A DNA stretch of 64,000 nucleotides from contig NZ_CP065377.1 in assembly GCF_019967995.1 (NCBI RefSeq), positions 992,001 through 1,056,000 on the forward strand. Direction: 5' to 3'. The notes beneath the pieces are model-generated. The model did not search any database, had not been told where the DNA came from, and saw nothing but the letters and a program-made list of their open reading frames with translations. Below are positions 1 to 8,390 of the stretch, piece after piece; position 1 is the stretch's first letter, and the number at the start of each line of letters is the position of its first letter. The position numbers and the translations under genes were made by a program. The stretch is from Faecalibacterium prausnitzii. GTDB lineage: Bacteria; Bacillota; Clostridia; Oscillospirales; Ruminococcaceae.

Positions 1-126
1 ACGACCGGTGCGCAGGCTGTGGCGGCTGCAATCAATGCAGACCCGGACAACTGGACGGTGTACAATACGACCCTTGTAGTACAGGAGGGCAAAATCGTGG
101 AAGTGCGCCGCATCTGGGTGCCGTAA
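1..126 (+). CDS. 3' end of a protein of unknown function (partial)
   Basis: Frame 1 is open from the window edge to a TAA at 124-126 and gives the last 41 residues of a protein, ending in RRIWVP. The piece is too short to assign a family. It lies upstream of the alaS promoter on the same strand, and a palindromic element separates the two. Codon use is GC-rich like the neighbours, so it is probably a normal chromosomal gene. Confidence 0.6.
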   Translation, partial: TTGAQAVAAAINADPDNWTVYNTTLVVQEGKIVEVRRIWVP

Positions 127-156
127 GGGAACGCGCAGCCTGCCCGACCTGCCAAG

Positions 157-200
157 GACTCTCCCTTTGGGAGAGCTGGCGCGAAAGCGCCTGAGAGGGG
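157..200 (+). repeat. REP-like double palindrome
   Basis: Two hairpins stand back to back. CTCTCCC (159-165) pairs with GGGAGAG (169-175), and GGCGC (178-182) pairs with GCGCC (187-191), followed by CTGAGAGGGG. No T-run follows, so it is not a classic terminator, although it could act as one for the upstream gene. From memory, similar CTCTCCC/GGGAGAG palindromes recur between genes in Faecalibacterium-type genomes; this one is read as a member of such a family. Confidence 0.45.
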
Positions 201-201
201 C

Positions 202-229
202 TTGACAAATGCCGCAACCATGCTATAAT
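202..229 (+). promoter_or_regulatory. alaS promoter
   Basis: A consensus TTGACA (202-207) and TATAAT (224-229) are separated by 16 bases. Transcription would start near 236, at the beginning of the T-box leader. Confidence 0.85.
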
Positions 230-234
230 CTGAA

Positions 235-530
235 TTGAACGCAAAGGGGAGATTTGCCCGTTTGTGTGGAAAAACAGATTATGACAGATGGCAACGATGG
301 GGTCAGAAAAACAGACGATGCCGCCCAGAGAGAACGCCCGCTTCGGGCTGCAAGGCGTTCCGGCAGAGGGTTTTTCAAGCCGCCCCGGAGCTTCCGGCGA
401 AAAAAGCCGGACGCAGCGCAGCGTTACCGCGCACAAAGCGGCAGGGGGCAGAGTCTCCTGCAATTTGGGTGGTACCACGGAGCTTTCACACAGCCTTCGT
501 CCCTTTGTTGGGGCGGAGGCTGTTTTTGTT
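235..530 (+). ncRNA. T-box leader of alaS with terminator
   Basis: The leader carries the T-box core GGGTGGTACCACGG (467-480), which pairs with the tRNA acceptor end. It ends in a factor-independent terminator: the arms of AGCC...GGCT span about 492-521 and are followed by a T-rich run to 530. By analogy with other T-boxes, uncharged tRNA-Ala would stabilise the antiterminator and allow alaS transcription. The specifier codon could not be placed with certainty. Long open frames reading through this leader are not genes. Confidence 0.9.
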
Positions 531-597
531 TTCGCCTGTCATAAAAATACTGCGTCCGGAGGAGGACGCCGGAAAAACCACGAGGAGAGATACAGTT

Positions 598-3258
598 ATG
601 CAATGGACCGGTTTGAACGAACTGCGCGAAAAGTACCTGAGCTTCTTTGAAGGCAAGGGCCACCTGCGCCTCGACAGCTTCCCGCTTGTCCCGAAAGATG
701 ACCCCAGCCTGCTGCTCATCAACAGCGGCATGGCCCCGATGAAGAAGTGGTTCCTCGCACAGGAGGAGCCGCCCCGCCACCGCGTGACCACCTGCCAGAA
801 GTGCATCCGCACCCCGGATATCGAGCGCGTCGGCATCACCGCCCGCCACGGCACCTTCTTCGAGATGCTGGGCAACTTCTCTTTCCAGGATTACTTCAAG
901 GAAGAGGTCATCCCCTGGGCATGGGAGTTCCTGACCAGCGACGAGTGGATGGCCATCCCCAAGGATAAGCTCCACATCTCTGTCTACGAAGAGGACGATG
1001 AGGCTTACGACATCTGGACCAAGAAGGTGGGCATCGCCCCCGACCACATGGTCCGTCTGGGCAAGGAAGATAACTTCTGGGAGCATGGCTCCGGCCCGTG
1101 CGGCCCCTGCTCGGAGATCTACTTCGACCGCGGCCCGGAGTACGGCTGCGGCAAGCCGACCTGCGGTGTGGGCTGCGACTGCGACCGCTATATGGAGATC
1201 TGGAACCTGGTATTCAGCCAGTTCGATGCCGACGGCAAGGGCCACTACGAGCGCCTGGCACGGCCCAACATTGATACCGGCATGGGCCTGGAGCGTCTGG
1301 CCTGCGTGATGCAGGGCGTCGGCAACCTGTTTGAGGTCGATACCGTCCAGAGTGTGCTGCACCATGTGGAGCACATCGCGGGCAAGACCTACGGTGCCAA
1401 TGCAAAGGACGACATCTCCATCCGCGTCATCACCGACCACATCCGCAGCTGCACCTTCATGGTGTCCGACGGCATCCTGCCCTCCAACGAGGGCCGCGGC
1501 TACGTGCTGCGCCGTCTGCTGCGCCGTGCCGCCCGCCATGGCCGGATGCTGGGCATCAGCCGCCCCTTCCTGGTGGAGCTGGTCGAGACCGTCATCCAGT
1601 CCAGCGAGTCTGCTTACCCCGAACTGCGTGAGCACGACGCCTATATCAAGAAGGTCATCGGCACCGAGGAGGCAAACTTTGCCCGCACCATCGACGCCGG
1701 CATGACCATCCTGAACAACATGATCGACGGCCTGGAAAAGGCCCACGAGCATCTGCTGAAGGGTCTGGACGTCTTCAAGCTGAACGATACCTTCGGCTTC
1801 CCCCTCGACCTGACCAAGGAGATCGCAGCGGAGCAGGGCATCGACATCGACGAGGAAGGCTTCCACACGGAGATGAAGAAGCAGAAGGAGCGCGCCCGCG
1901 CCGAGCGTCTGAAGAAGAACATCTCCGGCTGGAGCGAGGACCTGTTCGGCAGCCTGAACACGGAGCCGACCGTCTTCACCGGCTACGAGACCCTGAACGA
2001 CACCGGCGTCGTGGTCGCCCTGAGCGACGAGGAGACCCTGACCGATGCCATCGCTACCGATGAGCAGGCCAAGGAAGATGTTCTGGTCGTGCTGGACAAG
2101 ACCCCGTTCTACGCCGAGATGGGCGGCCAGGTGGCCGACCACGGTGTGCTGACCAGTGCAGACTGCTCCCTGCGTGTGCTGGACGTCAAGAAGACCCCCA
2201 AGGGCTACTACGTCCACACCTGTGTGCTGGAGAGCGGCATCGTCAAGGTCGGCGACCATCTGACCGCCAAGGTCGATAAGGAATACCGCATGGCCGTCTG
2301 CCGCAACCACACGGCTACCCACCTGCTGCAGGCTGCTCTGCGCGAAGTGCTGGGCGACCATGTGCACCAGGCAGGTTCCTATCAGGACGGCGGGATCACC
2401 CACTTCGACTTCACCCACTTCAGCGCAGTCACCGCAGACGAGCTGGCCCGCGTGGAGAAGATCGTCAACGACCGCATCTTTGACGCCATGGATGTCACCG
2501 TGAAGGAGATGCCCATCGACGAGGCAAAGAAGCTGGGCGCAATGGCCCTGTTCGGCGAGAAGTACGGCAAGGTCGTGCGCGTCGTCGATATCGAGGGCTG
2601 GTCCACCGAGTTCTGCGGCGGCACCCATGTCCGGAACACCGCCCAGATCGGCTGCTTCAAGATCGTCAGCGAGTCCTCTGTGGCTGCCGGTATCCGCCGC
2701 ATCGAGGCCGTGACCGGCAAGAACCTGCTGCTGCGCGCCAACAAGCAGGAAACGATGCTGCACACTGTGGCGGCTGCCCTCAAGGCCAACAATGTGGCCG
2801 GTCTGCCTGCCCGCGCCGAGGCTGTCATGGCCGAGAACAAGGCCATGAGCAAGGAGCTGGACGATATGAAGGCGAAGATCGCTGCCTCCAAGGTCACTAG
2901 CCTGTTCGACGACGCAGAGGAAGTGGGCGGCGTGAAGATCGCTTCCGCTTACTTCACCGGCACCTCCGGCGACACCCTGCGCGGCATGTGCGATACCGTC
3001 CGCGACAAGGCCGTCAACCCTGTGGTGGCCGTTCTGGTCGGCAAGGCCGAGGATAAGATCACCATGGCCGTCACCGTCAACAAGATGGCACAGGAAAAGG
3101 GCCTGAAGGCGGGCGTTCTGGTCAAGGAGATCAGCGCCATCGCTGGCGGCAAGGGCGGCGGCAAGCCCGACTTTGCAATGGCCGGTCTGAAGGACGAGAA
3201 CAAGATCGACGAAGCTCTGGCAGCCGTCAAGGGCATCGTCGAGAAGCAGCTGGGCTGA
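598..3258 (+). CDS. alaS: Alanyl-tRNA synthetase
   Basis: This 886-aa cytoplasmic class II synthetase charges tRNA-Ala and edits mischarged Ser or Gly. The N-terminal catalytic core begins MQWTGLNELREKYL and contains RVTTCQKCIRT. The editing-domain zinc site is visible as HTATH (H571, H575) and CGGTH (C673, H677). The C-terminal DHHA1 domain ends with a GGKGGGKPDFA motif. The length is normal for bacterial AlaRS. The ATG at 598 is chosen because GAGGAGAG lies at a good distance upstream and it starts exactly at the conserved N-terminus; longer frames run back into the T-box. Expression is under T-box control. Confidence 0.97.
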   Translation: MQWTGLNELREKYLSFFEGKGHLRLDSFPLVPKDDPSLLLINSGMAPMKKWFLAQEEPPRHRVTTCQKCIRTPDIERVGITARHGTFFEMLGNFSFQDYFKEEVIPWAWEFLTSDEWMAIPKDKLHISVYEEDDEAYDIWTKKVGIAPDHMVRLGKEDNFWEHGSGPCGPCSEIYFDRGPEYGCGKPTCGVGCDCDRYMEIWNLVFSQFDADGKGHYERLARPNIDTGMGLERLACVMQGVGNLFEVDTVQSVLHHVEHIAGKTYGANAKDDISIRVITDHIRSCTFMVSDGILPSNEGRGYVLRRLLRRAARHGRMLGISRPFLVELVETVIQSSESAYPELREHDAYIKKVIGTEEANFARTIDAGMTILNNMIDGLEKAHEHLLKGLDVFKLNDTFGFPLDLTKEIAAEQGIDIDEEGFHTEMKKQKERARAERLKKNISGWSEDLFGSLNTEPTVFTGYETLNDTGVVVALSDEETLTDAIATDEQAKEDVLVVLDKTPFYAEMGGQVADHGVLTSADCSLRVLDVKKTPKGYYVHTCVLESGIVKVGDHLTAKVDKEYRMAVCRNHTATHLLQAALREVLGDHVHQAGSYQDGGITHFDFTHFSAVTADELARVEKIVNDRIFDAMDVTVKEMPIDEAKKLGAMALFGEKYGKVVRVVDIEGWSTEFCGGTHVRNTAQIGCFKIVSESSVAAGIRRIEAVTGKNLLLRANKQETMLHTVAAALKANNVAGLPARAEAVMAENKAMSKELDDMKAKIAASKVTSLFDDAEEVGGVKIASAYFTGTSGDTLRGMCDTVRDKAVNPVVAVLVGKAEDKITMAVTVNKMAQEKGLKAGVLVKEISAIAGGKGGGKPDFAMAGLKDENKIDEALAAVKGIVEKQLG

Positions 3259-3272
3259 ACATGAAAAAATAA

Positions 3273-3313
3273 CCTCTCCGTCAGCGCCCCTGAAAAGGGG
3301 TGCTGCGCAGAGG
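3273..3313 (+). other. Hairpin between alaS and the HIT gene
   Basis: CCTCT (3273-3277) pairs with AGAGG (3309-3313), enclosing an inner AGCGCCCC/GGGGTGCT stem. What follows is A-rich, not T-rich, so it is more likely an mRNA-stabilising or processing hairpin than a strong terminator. Confidence 0.4.
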
Positions 3314-3342
3314 AATAAAAAAATCCGAAAGGAGCAATTCCC

Positions 3343-3675
3343 ATGGAAGATTGTCTGTTTTGCATGATCGCTGAGGGCAAGATCCCCTCGAAAAAGCTGT
3401 ACGAGGACGATCAGGTCGTTGCTTTTTACGACATCAACCCGCAGGCGAAGGTGCATTTCCTGGTCGTGCCCAAAAAGCACATCGTTTCCGCCGCTGCGCT
3501 GACCGAAGAAGATGGTGCCCTGCTGGGCCACATCTTTGCCGTCATCGCAAAGCTCGCCAGGGAGCAGGGCCTCGACAACGGCTACCGCGTCATCTCCAAT
3601 GTCGGTGAGGACGCCGGCCAGACCGTGAAGCACCTGCACTTCCATGTGCTGGGCGGCGAAAAACTGCCCGTCTGA
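3343..3675 (+). CDS. HIT family nucleotide-binding protein (Hint-like)
   Basis: A 110-aa member of the histidine triad superfamily, which hydrolyses nucleoside phosphoramidates or related AMP conjugates. The signature HLHFHVLGG lies at 97-105 with the three histidines at 97, 99 and 101; the N-terminal CLFCMI cysteine pair is typical of the Hint branch. The length is full for the family and AAAGGAG precedes the ATG. It lies between alaS and a phosphoribosyltransferase gene on the same strand. The substrate is unknown. Confidence 0.93.
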   Translation: MEDCLFCMIAEGKIPSKKLYEDDQVVAFYDINPQAKVHFLVVPKKHIVSAAALTEEDGALLGHIFAVIAKLAREQGLDNGYRVISNVGEDAGQTVKHLHFHVLGGEKLPV

Positions 3676-3715
3676 GCCAAAACCAAACGGAACTACAAAG
3701 AGAAGGGGAATTGTT

Positions 3716-4255
3716 ATGGCTGAAACCTATACGCTGAACGTCGCGGGCCTGACCCGTGAACTGACCATCTGCAAGGTCAATGACCACATGGACATCGCTG
3801 CTTTCATCATGCTGGGCGATACCGAACTGACCGTGGCCGCTGCCGCCGAGCTGCTGAAGAAGTGCCCGGAGTTCGACATCCTGCTCACCGCCGAGGCCAA
3901 GGGCATCCCGCTGGCCCACGAGATGAGCCGCCAGAGCGGCAAGCCCTACGTCTGCGCACGCAAGGGCATCAAGCTCTATATGAAGGAGCCGGTCGTCGTC
4001 GAGGACCAGTCCATCACCACTGCGGGCAAGCAGAAGCTCGTCATCGACCGCAAGGAGCTGGACAAGATGAACGGCAAGCGGGTGCTGGTCGTGGACGATG
4101 TCATCTCCACCGGCGGTTCGCTGAAGGCGCTGGATGCGCTGGCCGAGCAGACCAAATGCACCATCGTGGGTCAGGCCGCTGTTCTGGCCGAGGGTGATGC
4201 GGCGGAGCGCAAGGATATCATCTTCCTGGAGCCGCTGCCCCTCTTCCTGCACTAA
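3716..4255 (+). CDS. Adenine/xanthine-type phosphoribosyltransferase
   Basis: A 179-aa type I phosphoribosyltransferase that transfers ribose-5-phosphate from PRPP to a purine base. The PRPP loop VLVVDDVISTGGS is at 123-135. The N-terminal half (ELTVAAAAELL, ILLTAEAKGIPLAHEMSRQ) resembles adenine phosphoribosyltransferase rather than hypoxanthine or orotate enzymes. The ATG at 3716 is chosen because AGAAGGGGAA precedes it and the protein starts at the family N-terminus. The comEC gene follows after three bases, so the two are co-transcribed. An apt-like identity is likely, but the exact base is not proven. Confidence 0.85.
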   Translation: MAETYTLNVAGLTRELTICKVNDHMDIAAFIMLGDTELTVAAAAELLKKCPEFDILLTAEAKGIPLAHEMSRQSGKPYVCARKGIKLYMKEPVVVEDQSITTAGKQKLVIDRKELDKMNGKRVLVVDDVISTGGSLKALDALAEQTKCTIVGQAAVLAEGDAAERKDIIFLEPLPLFLH

Positions 4256-4258
4256 ATC

Positions 4259-6433
4259 ATGAGACGCCCGCTCTGCCTCTTTTGCGCCGGTGCGCTGGGG
4301 GTGGAGTTGGTGTGCGCCTTTTTGCCGCAAGCATGGCTTTTGCCGCTGCTTGCGGCAATTTTTGTTTGCGGGCTCCTTGCCGCTGTGCTGGGCCGAAAGC
4401 CCCTGAAACTGGGCGGCATTCTGCTGCTGGCAGGGGCCGTGCTGGGCCTGGGGGCGGTGCTGCGCACCCACGCCCGGCTGAACGCTCTGCAGGCCGCCTA
4501 TGACGGCACCTCTGTCACGCTGACCGCCGAGGTGGAGCAGGTCCGCAGCTCCTTTTATCCGGGCGTCATGGATGCTGTCCTCCGTGTGGAAACAGTGGAC
4601 GGCGAAGCAGCGGACTTCCGCGTGGAATGCGCTGCCCTGCCGAGATGCAGCGCCGGGGAGCGGGTGCGCGGGACCTTTGCGCTGGAAGCACTGCCGGAAG
4701 GAGAACAGCGTTCCGCCTATGCCGACGGCATTGCATTGAATGCAGAACTTGCCGGGGGCGCGAAGCTGGAACGTCTGGGAGAAAGCCGCTCGTTCCGCGC
4801 CCGGACAGCCCGCCTGCAAAGCCGGTTGAGCGCTGCGTTGCGGCGCGGCATGGCGGAGGGCCCGGCGGGTGTTCTGGCTGCAATGGTCACGGGTGACCGC
4901 ACCCATCTCTCCACCCGCCTCCGGAATGCGTACCGCGGGGCCGGGCTTTCCCATGTGCTGGTCGTCAGCGGAATGCACGTCTCCATCCTCTGCGGAAGTG
5001 TGCTGGCCCGGTTCCGACTGAAACGCAGAAAACTGCGCAGCTATGCCAGCTGCCGCCGGAATGCTCTGCTTCGGGCCGGGATGGCGGTGCTGCTGGTGGG
5101 AGTGACCGGCTTCACGCCGTCCGTCCTCCGGGCCGGGGCAGCCGTGTGGATCAGCGCGCTGGGCGTCTGGGTCTATGGCCCGGCGGATGCGCTGACCTCC
5201 CTCGGCGTGGCGGGTGTGCTGATGACCGCAGGCAACAGCTACGCGGTCTGCGACATCGGGTTTGAGCTTTCCTATGCGGCGGTGCTGGGGACGCTGGTGG
5301 GTGCCGCACTGGCCCGCCGCAGTGTAGAACGGCGGGAAGAAAAACGCCGCCGCAACAAAAAAACCGCCGGCAAACGCGGCGGAGTCCTTGCAAACTGTCT
5401 GCAGCAGCAGGGGGCAGCGGTGTGGGAGACGCTCTGTGTCTCCGGCTGTGCCTGCATGGCGACCTTTCCGGTGCTGGTGCTGCGGGGCCTGAGCACCAGC
5501 CTGTATGCGCTGGTCTCCAGCGCGGCCGTGCTCTGGCTGGTCGAACCGATCCTCTTGCTGGGGCTGGCGGCAGCACTCACCGGGCTGGCCCCGGCGCTGG
5601 AGCCGCTGCACCGGGCCACGGCGTTCGGGGCAGAAGTTCTGGTGGACCTGCTCGACCGCTGGGCCCTGTGGGTGTCCGGCTGGCCGGGTGCGCAGATCTG
5701 TTTTGATACGGCCTACGCGGCGCTCGTCTGCCTGCTGCTGGCCGCATTGCTGGGGCTGGCCTGGTACTGGAACATCCGGCTGCGGGCGGCGGTGCCCGCT
5801 GTGCTGCTCACAGCGGCGCTGGCCATCGGGGCCGGAAACGCCCTCAGCCGAGACGTGGTCCGCGTGGAACTGGTGGGCAGTAAAACGGCCCCGGCGGTCA
5901 TCCTCTCGCAGAACGACCGGGCCGTCGTGCTCTACCGGGGCGGGCAGACCACCCGGAAGGCCGTGGAGACGGCGCTGGAACGCCGGAGCATCCGGACGGT
6001 GGAAGCACTGATCGACCTGCGGATGGACCCGCAGGAGCCTTGCACTCTCCGTGCAGAGCAGATCGTCCGGGCAGCCCGGCTGGCCGCGAATACGACCCAA
6101 ATGCTCCGGACCGACACGGCGTCGCTGGAAGTCCTGCGCACACAGACCGGCTGTGCAGTGCGGTTCACCATCGAGGGGCAGTCGTTTGTGACCCTGAGCG
6201 GCACGGTGCGGTTTGCCCAGCCGCTGGAGGTGGACTGGCTGCTGGCGTCGATGGCCAGACCGAACGGTGTGCGCTATCAGGGCCTTCTCACCCGCAGCAC
6301 AGACTACCGCTGGATGGACGAGGACGGCGGCGGGCAGGAGAAAACACTGCTGTCCTTCCGACCTGCATCGGCCTGGAAGAGCAGCCGCTCGCCCAGCGCA
6401 GGCAGGGCGAAACAGGCGGCGGGGTCCAGCTGA
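4259..6433 (+). CDS. comEC: ComEC/Rec2-type DNA uptake channel with degenerate C-terminus
   Basis: This 724-aa polytopic membrane protein conducts single-stranded DNA across the membrane in competent bacteria. An N-terminal hydrophobic hairpin is followed by a soluble DUF4131-like segment (about 80-180) and the Competence domain, with the signature LSHVLVVSGMHVSIL near 229-243 and a series of membrane helices to about 520. The C-terminal part sits where ComEC proteins carry a metallo-beta-lactamase nuclease domain, but no HxHxDH motif is present. The last ~43 residues overlap the antisense of the convergent MBL gene and look unnatural (SSRSPSAGRAKQAAGSS), so the native end may have been lost. 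Confidence 0.85.
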   Translation: MRRPLCLFCAGALGVELVCAFLPQAWLLPLLAAIFVCGLLAAVLGRKPLKLGGILLLAGAVLGLGAVLRTHARLNALQAAYDGTSVTLTAEVEQVRSSFYPGVMDAVLRVETVDGEAADFRVECAALPRCSAGERVRGTFALEALPEGEQRSAYADGIALNAELAGGAKLERLGESRSFRARTARLQSRLSAALRRGMAEGPAGVLAAMVTGDRTHLSTRLRNAYRGAGLSHVLVVSGMHVSILCGSVLARFRLKRRKLRSYASCRRNALLRAGMAVLLVGVTGFTPSVLRAGAAVWISALGVWVYGPADALTSLGVAGVLMTAGNSYAVCDIGFELSYAAVLGTLVGAALARRSVERREEKRRRNKKTAGKRGGVLANCLQQQGAAVWETLCVSGCACMATFPVLVLRGLSTSLYALVSSAAVLWLVEPILLLGLAAALTGLAPALEPLHRATAFGAEVLVDLLDRWALWVSGWPGAQICFDTAYAALVCLLLAALLGLAWYWNIRLRAAVPAVLLTAALAIGAGNALSRDVVRVELVGSKTAPAVILSQNDRAVVLYRGGQTTRKAVETALERRSIRTVEALIDLRMDPQEPCTLRAEQIVRAARLAANTTQMLRTDTASLEVLRTQTGCAVRFTIEGQSFVTLSGTVRFAQPLEVDWLLASMARPNGVRYQGLLTRSTDYRWMDEDGGGQEKTLLSFRPASAWKSSRSPSAGRAKQAAGSS

Positions 6434-7200
6434 CGCAGGGCCGCAGCGAACCGCAGCGGGTCCACGGTGTTGCCCTGCACCATGTCGTAATGGGTGGGGA
6501 TGGTGCAGGCCGCGCCCAGCCGGACGGCCAGCTGAGCGGCCTCCTCGGCTTCCAGATTGCCGATGCAGTTGCGCTGTGTGCGGAAGAAGTCCTGCCCGTT
6601 GATGGGGGCCAGCAGCAGGTCGGGGCGGGGAAGCGCCTGCAGCGTTTCGTACAGATGGGGCGTCAGGTAGGTGTCGCCCAGGTGCACGACCGTAAAGCCG
6701 CCGAAGGTGAGCTGATACCCCAGCGCCATGCCGGGGTCGCCCGCATCCAGAATGTGCTCCGGGTGGGCGGCGGAAAAGGCCCGGACGGTGACTCCGCCCA
6801 GCGGCAGGATGGAACCTTCCTGCACCGTTGTGATGCGGTCTGCCGGGATGCCGTATTCGGTGGCGAGGGCAGAGCACCCGGCGGGCAGAACGAACCGGGC
6901 AGCGGGATGCCGGGCCAGCCCGCGCAGGGTATCTTTTGCCATGTGGTCGGCGTGGCCGTGGGTGCAGAGCACGAGGTCTGCCCGCAGTGCCTCCGGCGCA
7001 AAGGGGGCCGGGTAGCAGCGGCGGGAGCCGCTGGGGCCGGTCAGGTCGCTGAGCACCGGGTCGATGCAGACGACGGTGTCCTCGTACTTGAAAATGAACC
7101 CGCACTGGCCGATAGCCCAAACGGCCAGCTGGCTGGCGGGGAGCCGGGTGGATGAAATTTCGTTGAGCAGGGCCTGCCCGCTGCGGTGCCAATGTTCCAT
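6304..7200 (-). CDS. MBL-fold metal-dependent hydrolase (UlaG-like)
   Basis: A 298-aa cytoplasmic metallo-beta-lactamase-fold hydrolase. HGHADH at 81-86 is the metal-binding motif, and further ligands are expected at AAHPEH, LGDTYL and THYDM. The organisation resembles UlaG-type lactonases (UPF0173-like), but the substrate is unknown. The ATG at 7200 follows AAGGAGAAGTACC. The gene is convergent with comEC and overlaps it by 130 bases. The final 20 or so residues (KDSSVFSCPPPSSS) read through antisense comEC and are probably not a conserved part of the fold. Confidence 0.85.
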   Translation of the reverse strand: MEHWHRSGQALLNEISSTRLPASQLAVWAIGQCGFIFKYEDTVVCIDPVLSDLTGPSGSRRCYPAPFAPEALRADLVLCTHGHADHMAKDTLRGLARHPAARFVLPAGCSALATEYGIPADRITTVQEGSILPLGGVTVRAFSAAHPEHILDAGDPGMALGYQLTFGGFTVVHLGDTYLTPHLYETLQALPRPDLLLAPINGQDFFRTQRNCIGNLEAEEAAQLAVRLGAACTIPTHYDMVQGNTVDPLRFAAALRQLDPAACFALPALGERLLFQADAGRKDSSVFSCPPPSSSIQR

Positions 7201-7239
7201 GGTACTTCTCCTTTTTTGAAATCGACAGCTTGAGATTTT

Positions 7240-7268
7240 ATTATAGAGGAGCGGACGGCAATTTGCAA
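7240..7268 (-). promoter_or_regulatory. Promoter of the MBL hydrolase gene
   Basis: Read on the minus strand, TTGCAA (7268-7263) and TATAAT (7245-7240) are separated by 17 bases, about 40 bases upstream of the start codon. Confidence 0.75.
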
Positions 7269-7318
7269 GGAAAACAGAGCAGGCCCGCCCCAAAAAGAAC
7301 ATCCGGCAGGGCAGCATC

Positions 7319-7348
7319 TTGCAAAGAGGCGCGGCTTCGTGCTAGAAT
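7319..7348 (+). promoter_or_regulatory. Promoter of the PanE-like gene
   Basis: TTGCAA (7319-7324) and TAGAAT (7343-7348) are separated by 18 bases, 33 bases before the ATG. It diverges from the promoter of the MBL gene. Confidence 0.65.
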
Positions 7349-7381
7349 GAAAGCGCAATACAAAACGAGGGGGAACGAAGA

Positions 7382-8338
7382 ATGAAGATGCAAACTGTGG
7401 CGGTGCTGGGAGCCGGTGCCGTGGGTTCGTATGTGATCTGGGGTCTGGCCGAGAAGCCGGGCATCCGGCTGGGGGTGCTGGCCGAGGGCGAACGCGCCGC
7501 GCGGCTGAAGGCAAACGGCATCGGCATCAACGGCAGGACCTACCGCCCGGAGGTCTGGGCACCGGAGGAGGCCCACGGGGTGGACTTTCTCGTGGTCTGC
7601 CTGAAATACGGTGCGCTGCCCGGCGCGATGGACAGCATCCGGAAGGCCGTGGGAGCGCACACGGTGGTCATGAGCCTGATGAACGGCGTGGACAGCGAGG
7701 AGCGCATCGCTGCTGAGGTGGGGGATGCGCATGTCATCCGCTCGCTCATCAAGGTGGCGTCTCATAAGGAGGCCGACGGCTTCCACTTTGACCCGGACGC
7801 CACGCTGGGCATCATCTTCGGCGAACAGGAGGCACCGTTCCAGAGCGAGCGGGTGCAGGCCATCGTGGAATTGTTCGAGGGGAGCGGCATCCACTACCGG
7901 GTCACGGAGCACATCCGGGAAGAGATGTGGGCCAAGTTCCGCCTGAACGTCTGCAACAACCTGCCACAGGCCATCCTGGGCGCGGGCGTGGGCTGCTACC
8001 GGGACAGCGTACACATGCAGGCCATCAGCGACGGTCTGCGCCGGGAGCTGGAGGCCATTGCAGCGGCCAAAGGCATCGACCTGCGCATCGCCGATGCCGC
8101 CGCCGGGCGGGGCAGTGCCGTGCCGCCCACGGCCCGATACTCCACATTGCAGGATCTGGACGCCGGACGCCACACCGAGATCGACATGTTCTCCGGTGCC
8201 CTGATGCGGATGGGTGCAGAGCTGGGCATCCCGACGCCTTACAACGAATACACCTACCACATGATCAAGGCGCTGGAAGAAAAGAACGATGGCCGGTTCG
8301 ACTATACCGGCAGCGAGGCGGTCACCTGGGCAAAATAA
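7382..8338 (+). CDS. Ketopantoate reductase family protein
   Basis: A 318-aa NADPH-dependent 2-dehydropantoate 2-reductase-type enzyme, the family that makes pantoate for coenzyme A. The Rossmann motif GAGAVGS is at 10-16. The catalytic-domain signatures MSLMNGVDSEE and EEMWAKFRLNVCNN (about 180-193, with the conserved Lys) are present, and TPYNEYTYHMIKALEE is the usual C-terminal pattern. Length is typical. No other pantothenate gene is adjacent, so it could be a paralogue acting on another 2-keto acid. GAGGGGGAACGAAG precedes the ATG. Confidence 0.85.
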   Translation: MKMQTVAVLGAGAVGSYVIWGLAEKPGIRLGVLAEGERAARLKANGIGINGRTYRPEVWAPEEAHGVDFLVVCLKYGALPGAMDSIRKAVGAHTVVMSLMNGVDSEERIAAEVGDAHVIRSLIKVASHKEADGFHFDPDATLGIIFGEQEAPFQSERVQAIVELFEGSGIHYRVTEHIREEMWAKFRLNVCNNLPQAILGAGVGCYRDSVHMQAISDGLRRELEAIAAAKGIDLRIADAAAGRGSAVPPTARYSTLQDLDAGRHTEIDMFSGALMRMGAELGIPTPYNEYTYHMIKALEEKNDGRFDYTGSEAVTWAK

Positions 8339-8346
8339 CGCAGACC

Positions 8347-8383
8347 GAAGCCCCCATCCCTGCGGTGCAGAGATGGGGGCTTC
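8347..8383. terminator. Hairpin terminator between convergent genes
   Basis: GAAGCCCCCATC pairs perfectly with GATGGGGGCTTC around a 13-base loop. It sits between the convergent panE-like and thiD genes and could serve both, although T-runs on either side are weak. Confidence 0.65.
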
Positions 8384-8390
8384 GTGCCGT

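Noticed and set aside
235..597. Alanyl-tRNA synthetase starting at 235
   Set aside because: The open frame passes through the T-box and its terminator; the family N-terminus is at 598.
424..3645. A very long minus-strand open frame opposite alaS
   Set aside because: It is a shadow frame of a GC-rich gene: composition is skewed to His, Asp, Gln, Leu and Ala and it covers a certain gene and its T-box.
3590..7192. A 1200-codon minus-strand open frame across apt-like and comEC genes
   Set aside because: It has Arg/Pro/Gln-rich shadow composition, no ribosome site and complete overlap with well-supported genes.
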